NCBI RefSeq assembly: GCF_000374305.1
Contig: NZ_KB894093.1
Span: forward strand, 1,054,001 to 1,118,000
DNA length: 64,000 nucleotides
Origin: Actinomadura flavalba DSM 45200
GTDB lineage: Bacteria > Actinomycetota > Actinomycetes > Streptosporangiales > Streptosporangiaceae
Reading direction: 5' to 3'
In this document: positions 60,381 through 64,000 of the stretch, piece by piece
Numbering within the stretch: position 1 is the first letter of the stretch
Layout of the letters: every line of letters begins with the position of its first letter
Position numbers and translations under genes: made by a program
Notes under the pieces: model-generated
The model's input: the letters and a program-made list of their open reading frames with translations, nothing else
Databases searched by the model: none
Told to the model about the DNA's origin: nothing

Positions 60381-60404
60381 CCGCTGATCCGAGAAGAGGA
60401 GACC

Positions 60405-61325
60405 ATGAGCACGAACATCGAGATCCAGACCCGCAACGGCTACGGCACGGTCCTCGCCGCCGTGCTCAACCTGCCGCCGTCGTTCGACGAGACCACGACC
60501 TATCCGGCGATCGTCGTCTCGCATCCCGGCGGCGGCGTGAAGGAGCAGACCGCGGGTCTGTACGCCCGCGCGCTCGCCGAGGCCGGGTTCGTCACCATCG
60601 CCTACGACGCGTCCTTCCAGGGCGCGAGCACCGGCAGCCCGCGCCAGCTGGAGAATCCCCACATCCGCACCGAGGACGTCAGCGCGGTCGTCGACCACCT
60701 GACGACGCTGCCCTACGTCGACGACGAGCGCATCGGCGCGATGGGCATCTGCGCGGGCGCCGGGTACACCGTCAACGCCGCGATCGGCGACCCGCGCATC
60801 AAGGCCGTCGGCACCGTCAGCATGGTCAACATCGGCCAGATGTTCCGCAACGGCTGGGACGGCTCGGTCAAGGACGCCGAGGCCGCCCCGGTGCTCGGTC
60901 GGGCCGCCGCCGCGCGCACCGCCGACGCGGCCGGGCGGGGCGACGGCGACCCGTTCCCGCTCGCCCCGATGAACCGGGAGGACGCGCCCAACCCCGAGCT
61001 GGAGGAGGCGTGGGAGTACTACCACACCCCGCGCTGCGAGCACCCGAACGCTCCGGGCTGGATGACCACGCGCAGCCTCAGCCAGATCATCCCCTACGAC
61101 GCCTTCCACAAGGCCGAGGCGTTCCTCACCCAGCCGCTGCTGCTGATCGTGGGCGCCGAGGCCGGGTCACGGTGGATGAGCGACGACCTGTACGAGCGCG
61201 CCGCGAGCACCGACAAGACGCGCCACGTCGTCCAGGACGCGAACCACATGTCCCTGTACGACGGCGAGCGGGAGACGACCGAGGCGCTGTCGCGGCTCGC
61301 CCCGTTCTTCGCGGCCAAGCTCTGA
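60405..61325 (+). CDS. dienelactone-hydrolase-like alpha/beta hydrolase
   Basis: 306 residues. Nucleophile elbow MGICAGAGY with Cys in place of Ser, as in dienelactone hydrolases. His in VQDANHMSLYDGE, and an Asp expected before it. Substrate cleaved is an ester or lactone, unknown here. ATG behind AAGAGGAG. It is divergent from the MmyB-like regulator. Confidence 0.88.
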   Translation: MSTNIEIQTRNGYGTVLAAVLNLPPSFDETTTYPAIVVSHPGGGVKEQTAGLYARALAEAGFVTIAYDASFQGASTGSPRQLENPHIRTEDVSAVVDHLTTLPYVDDERIGAMGICAGAGYTVNAAIGDPRIKAVGTVSMVNIGQMFRNGWDGSVKDAEAAPVLGRAAAARTADAAGRGDGDPFPLAPMNREDAPNPELEEAWEYYHTPRCEHPNAPGWMTTRSLSQIIPYDAFHKAEAFLTQPLLLIVGAEAGSRWMSDDLYERAASTDKTRHVVQDANHMSLYDGERETTEALSRLAPFFAAKL

Positions 61326-61333
61326 CCGACTCC

Positions 61334-61366
61334 GTCCCGGCCCGCGCGAGGGGGGCGGGCCGGGAC
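61334..61366 (+). terminator. terminator of the hydrolase gene
   Basis: A perfect 12-bp stem (GTCCCGGCCCGC and complement) with a 9-nt loop, 8 bp after the stop. No T-tract. Confidence 0.7.
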
Positions 61367-61422
61367 GGTACCGCGCGCCCGCGTCCGCGGCGCGATGAGA
61401 ACACGAGACAGGGGGCCTTTCC

Positions 61423-61530
61423 ATCGTCGACGCGTCGTTCCGCCGCAAGTACGCCGACAGCGAGTACGCGGTGACCATGTCCACCGAACCCGTCCGCCGC
61501 AACACCCTGGAGGTCGTTCCCGAGGACTGA
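61423..61530 (+). pseudogene. C-terminal fragment of an unidentified protein
   Basis: In-frame stretch with FRRKYADSEYAVTMSTEPVR and end LEVVPED then stop. The form (helix YADS, strand, terminal VVP-D) is like the C-terminus of DUF2255-type proteins, tentative. No start or N-terminal part precedes it after the terminator, so it is a remnant. It abuts the glutaminase pseudogene. Confidence 0.4.
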
Positions 61531-61554
61531 CGGCACGGCGGCCGAGGAGACCCC

Positions 61555-62471
61555 ATGCGCAATCCCGTCCAGCACTACCTTGAGGGCCTGGTGGCCGAGC
61601 CAGTCGATCTCCAAACCGTTCACCTACGCGCTCGCCCTGCACGACCGGGGCGCCGCGACCGTCGCCCGCAAGATCGACGTAGAGCCGTCCGGCGACGCGT
61701 TCAACGAGATCAGCCTCGACGCGGCCACCGGCAGGCCCCGCAACCTGCTGATCAACGCGGGGGCGATCACCGCCGCCTCGCTCGTCGCCGGGGACGGCAC
61801 CGACCACCGCTTCGCCCGCGTGCGCGAGTGGTTCGGCCGCTTCGCCGGACGCGAACTCGACGTCGACGAGGACGTGTTCCGCTCCGAGGTCGGCACCGCC
61901 CACCGGTACCGCGCCATCGCCCACCTGCTGCGGGAGTTCGGCATCCTGGACGGTGACCCGGAGGAGGCGCTCGAACGGTCCTCGGCGTGATGGCCACCTG
62001 CGGCATGTACGACGCGGCGGGCGACTGGCTCTCGTCCGTCGGGACGCCCGCCAAGAGCGGCGTGAGCGGCGCCATCATCGGCGTCCTGCCCGGTCAGGTC
62101 GGTGTCGCGGTGTTCTCGCCGCGGCTGGACGCCCACGGCAAAAGCGCGCGGGGCGTCGCGGCGTTCGAGCGCATGTCCGCCGAGATGGAGGCTGCCGCGT
62201 CTGCGAGCTGCACGGCGACCTGCTGTTCGCCGGGGTGGAGTCGCTGGTCCGCCGCGTGGTCACGGACGCTCCCGAACTGTCCGTCTTCGACTTCACCCGG
62301 GTGGGGGAGATCGCGGCGGTCGGCTGGGAGACGCTCGTCGCGCTGCGCGACCAGCTCCGCGCGGCCGGGGCGGAACACGTCACCGTCGACCCGGGCGGGA
62401 CCATGGTCGACCCGGACGCCGCCGGCGGACAGGGGTACGGCGCCCGCCCGGCCGCAAGGGAAAGGTTCTGA
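61555..62471 (+). pseudogene. glutaminase-STAS fusion gene, internally deleted and frameshifted
   Basis: Fragments of a serine-dependent glutaminase appear in order: N-terminus MRNPVQHYLEGLVAE, then from about 61598 SQSISKPFTYALALHDRG, EPSGDAFNEISLDAATGRPR, NLLINAGAITAASLV, later GVMATCGMYDAAGDWLSSVG and GQVGVAVFSPRLDAHGKS. A C-terminal STAS piece (LSVFDFTRVGEIAAVGWETL) follows. About 55 residues are missing at the first break and 45 at the second (near 61983), and a further frame change falls near 62195. The gene cannot encode a functional enzyme. Confidence 0.85.
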
Positions 62472-62503
62472 GCACGATCCCGGCCGGGCGGACGCCGTAC
62501 GTT

Positions 62504-63106
62504 CTAGGAGGCGCGGGCCGCGTCGAAGCGGGCCTGCACGTCGGTCCAGTTGACGAGCGACCAGAGCTTCTCGACGTAGTCGGGGCGCACGTTCCGGTAC
62601 TGGAGGTAGTAGGCGTGCTCCCAGGCGTCGAAGACCAGCAGCGGCGTCGTGTTCATGCCGACGTTGCCGTGGTGGTCGTAGACCTGCTCGACCACCAGGC
62701 GCTTGCCGAGGGGTTCCCAGGCGAGGATGCCCCAGCCGGAGCCCTGGACGGTCGCCGTCGCGCTGGTGAGCTGCTTCTGGAACGCCTCGAACGAGCCGAG
62801 GTGCTCGGTGATGGCGTCGGCCAGGTCGCCGTCGGGGCGGTCGCCGCCGTCGGGTGACAGGTTGTCCCAGAAGATCGAGTGCAGGACGTGGCCGGACAGG
62901 TTGAAGGCGTAGGTCTTCTCCAGGCCGACGAGACCGCCGAACTCCTGCTTGTCGCGCGCGTCCGCCAGCTTCTCCAGCGTGTCGTTCGCGCCCTTGACGT
63001 AGGCCGCGTGGTGCTTGGAGTGGTGCAGCTCCAGGATCTCGCCGGTGATCGCGGGTTCCAGGGCGCCGTAGTCATAGGGCAGGTCGGGCAGCGTGTAGGT
63101 CGACAT
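62504..63106 (-). CDS. sodA: Fe/Mn superoxide dismutase
   Basis: 200 residues. Metal ligands: His in [12 protein letters not shown] (first), His in [11 protein letters not shown], and Asp/His of [17 protein letters not shown]. Disproportionates superoxide in the cytosol. ATG 63106 ([17 protein letters not shown]) is the typical N-terminus. Metal choice is not determined; the symbol is nominal. Monocistronic. Confidence 0.96.
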   Translation of the reverse strand: MSTYTLPDLPYDYGALEPAITGEILELHHSKHHAAYVKGANDTLEKLADARDKQEFGGLVGLEKTYAFNLSGHVLHSIFWDNLSPDGGDRPDGDLADAITEHLGSFEAFQKQLTSATATVQGSGWGILAWEPLGKRLVVEQVYDHHGNVGMNTTPLLVFDAWEHAYYLQYRNVRPDYVEKLWSLVNWTDVQARFDAARAS

Positions 63107-63258
63107 AGCCTCCACTATTGCAAAGAACTTGCAGGTGCGTCCATCAGGCGAAAGTCCTAGGTCGCGTGTCGGGACGTGACGCACCTGGCAGCGCGCTACC
63201 CGCGACCCGTCTAGTTAGATGGGAAGTGTCCGGGTTTCGAGCGCTGAGGAGACACGCA

Positions 63259-64000
63259 ATGGGTCGCGCACTGGTGCTGGGCGGCGGCGGAGTCGCCGGA
63301 ATCGCCTGGGAGGCCGGGATCGTCGCCGGGCTCCGCGAGGCCGGAACGGACCTCGGCGCCGCCGACCTGTTCGTCGGGACGTCGGCGGGTTCCGTCGTCG
63401 GGACGCTCCTCGCCCACGGCGCCGACATCGACGCCACCATCGAGGAGATCGCCGACATCGACCGGCAGCCGCCGGACGCGTCCGTCGACCCGGGCCTGAT
63501 GATGAAGGCGTTCGAGATCCTCTTCGACACCCGCAAGGACCCCAAGCAGGCGCGCCGCGAGGTCGGCGCCCTCGCCCTGAGCGCCGGCACCGACGCGATG
63601 GCGCCCCGCCTCGCCCAGATCGCGGACCGGCTGCCCGACCCGGCCTGGCCGGACCGTCCGCTGCTCGTCACGGCCGTGGACACCGCCGACGGCGCCTTCA
63701 AGGTCTGGGACCGGGACGGCGCCGCGTCCCTGGCGGACGCGGTCATGTCGAGCTGCACGGTGCCGTGCGTCTTCCCGCCCGTCGAGATCGACGGGCGCCG
63801 CTACATGGACGGCGGCACCCGCTCGGCCACCAACGCCGACCTGGCCAAGTACCACGACCGCGTCGTCATCCTGGAGCCGATGGCCTACCTCACCCCCCGC
63901 GAGGTCCTCGACCGCGAGGTGAACGTCCTCGGCGACGCCAGGGTCACGGTCATCGGCCCCGACCAGGCCGCCATCGACCTGTTCGGCTTCGACTTCCTCA
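63259..64000 (+). CDS. patatin-like phospholipase (partial, runs off window)
   Basis: 247 residues visible. Oxyanion motif LVLGGGGVAGIAWEAG, nucleophile GTSAGSVVG, catalytic Asp in YMDGGTRSATNADL. Hydrolyses acyl esters of lipids. ATG behind GAGGAGA. The 3' end lies beyond the window. Confidence 0.93.
   Translation, partial: MGRALVLGGGGVAGIAWEAGIVAGLREAGTDLGAADLFVGTSAGSVVGTLLAHGADIDATIEEIADIDRQPPDASVDPGLMMKAFEILFDTRKDPKQARREVGALALSAGTDAMAPRLAQIADRLPDPAWPDRPLLVTAVDTADGAFKVWDRDGAASLADAVMSSCTVPCVFPPVEIDGRRYMDGGTRSATNADLAKYHDRVVILEPMAYLTPREVLDREVNVLGDARVTVIGPDQAAIDLFGFDFL

Noticed and set aside
1..64000. CRISPR arrays or intact transposases
   Set aside because: No regularly spaced repeats and no DDE or intact recombinase catalytic domain were seen.

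Overview
The window is very GC-rich, with GC-saturated third codon positions, many GTG starts, a LAL-type LuxR giant regulator, ECF sigma factors, a deazaflavin(F420)-type nitroreductase and many TetR/MarR/PadR/PucR regulators. This points to a filamentous actinomycete. A Thermomonosporaceae/Streptosporangiales member (Actinomadura-like) is my best guess, from gene style only. No replication origin, CRISPR array or intact transposase was seen.

Layout. 1-11.1 kb is accessory: a partial M20 peptidase and a tRNA-Leu(GAG), then a broken large serine recombinase abutting the tRNA, a 1.2-kb-residue Rhs/YD-repeat polymorphic toxin with a small partner gene, and two secreted lipid hydrolases around a PadR gene with two copies of one palindromic operator. 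Beyond these lie decayed fragments (EF-hand, Rhs tip) and an S1-domain protein overlapping the Rhs-tip remnant. 11.2-17 kb holds a SigE-family sigma factor with a membrane beta-propeller partner, a methyltransferase, SnoaL/NTF2-like proteins, a TetR regulator, a metallophosphoesterase and a PH-domain membrane protein.

17.07-21.98 kb is the most striking block. It contains a TRYPCO1-like (trypsin-co-occurring) small protein, a type I signal peptidase, and a 1225-residue protein with a complete trypsin-like triad, a STAND-type P-loop NTPase and about 12 WD40 repeats. The architecture matches bacterial NTP-dependent conflict/surveillance systems. The large protein probably begins at a rare CTG codon.

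22-46 kb mixes metabolism and regulation: RecQ helicase, a LAL regulator with an atypical SDR, a DNA glycosylase-type protein, a double-domain Lrp, an inositol-phosphatase-like protein, a second secreted lipase with PucR, and a GNAT/enolase-superfamily (OSBS/NSAR) pair. It continues with an XRE-ImmA metallopeptidase plus partner, an ECF41 sigma operon, an IPNS-like oxygenase, and metE under a cobalamin riboswitch. 46.4-64 kb holds peptide deformylase and a small Lys-rich protein behind a near-consensus promoter and long leader. TetR/deazaflavin oxidoreductase with duplicated operators follows, then an orphan histidine kinase, MgtC, YihY, nitronate monooxygenase, and a P450 with an ADH/thioesterase pair. 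The end carries a stress-type cluster (ChaB, DUF2267), a MmyB-like regulator with a dienelactone-hydrolase-like enzyme, a heavily deleted glutaminase-STAS pseudogene, superoxide dismutase and a patatin cut by the window end.
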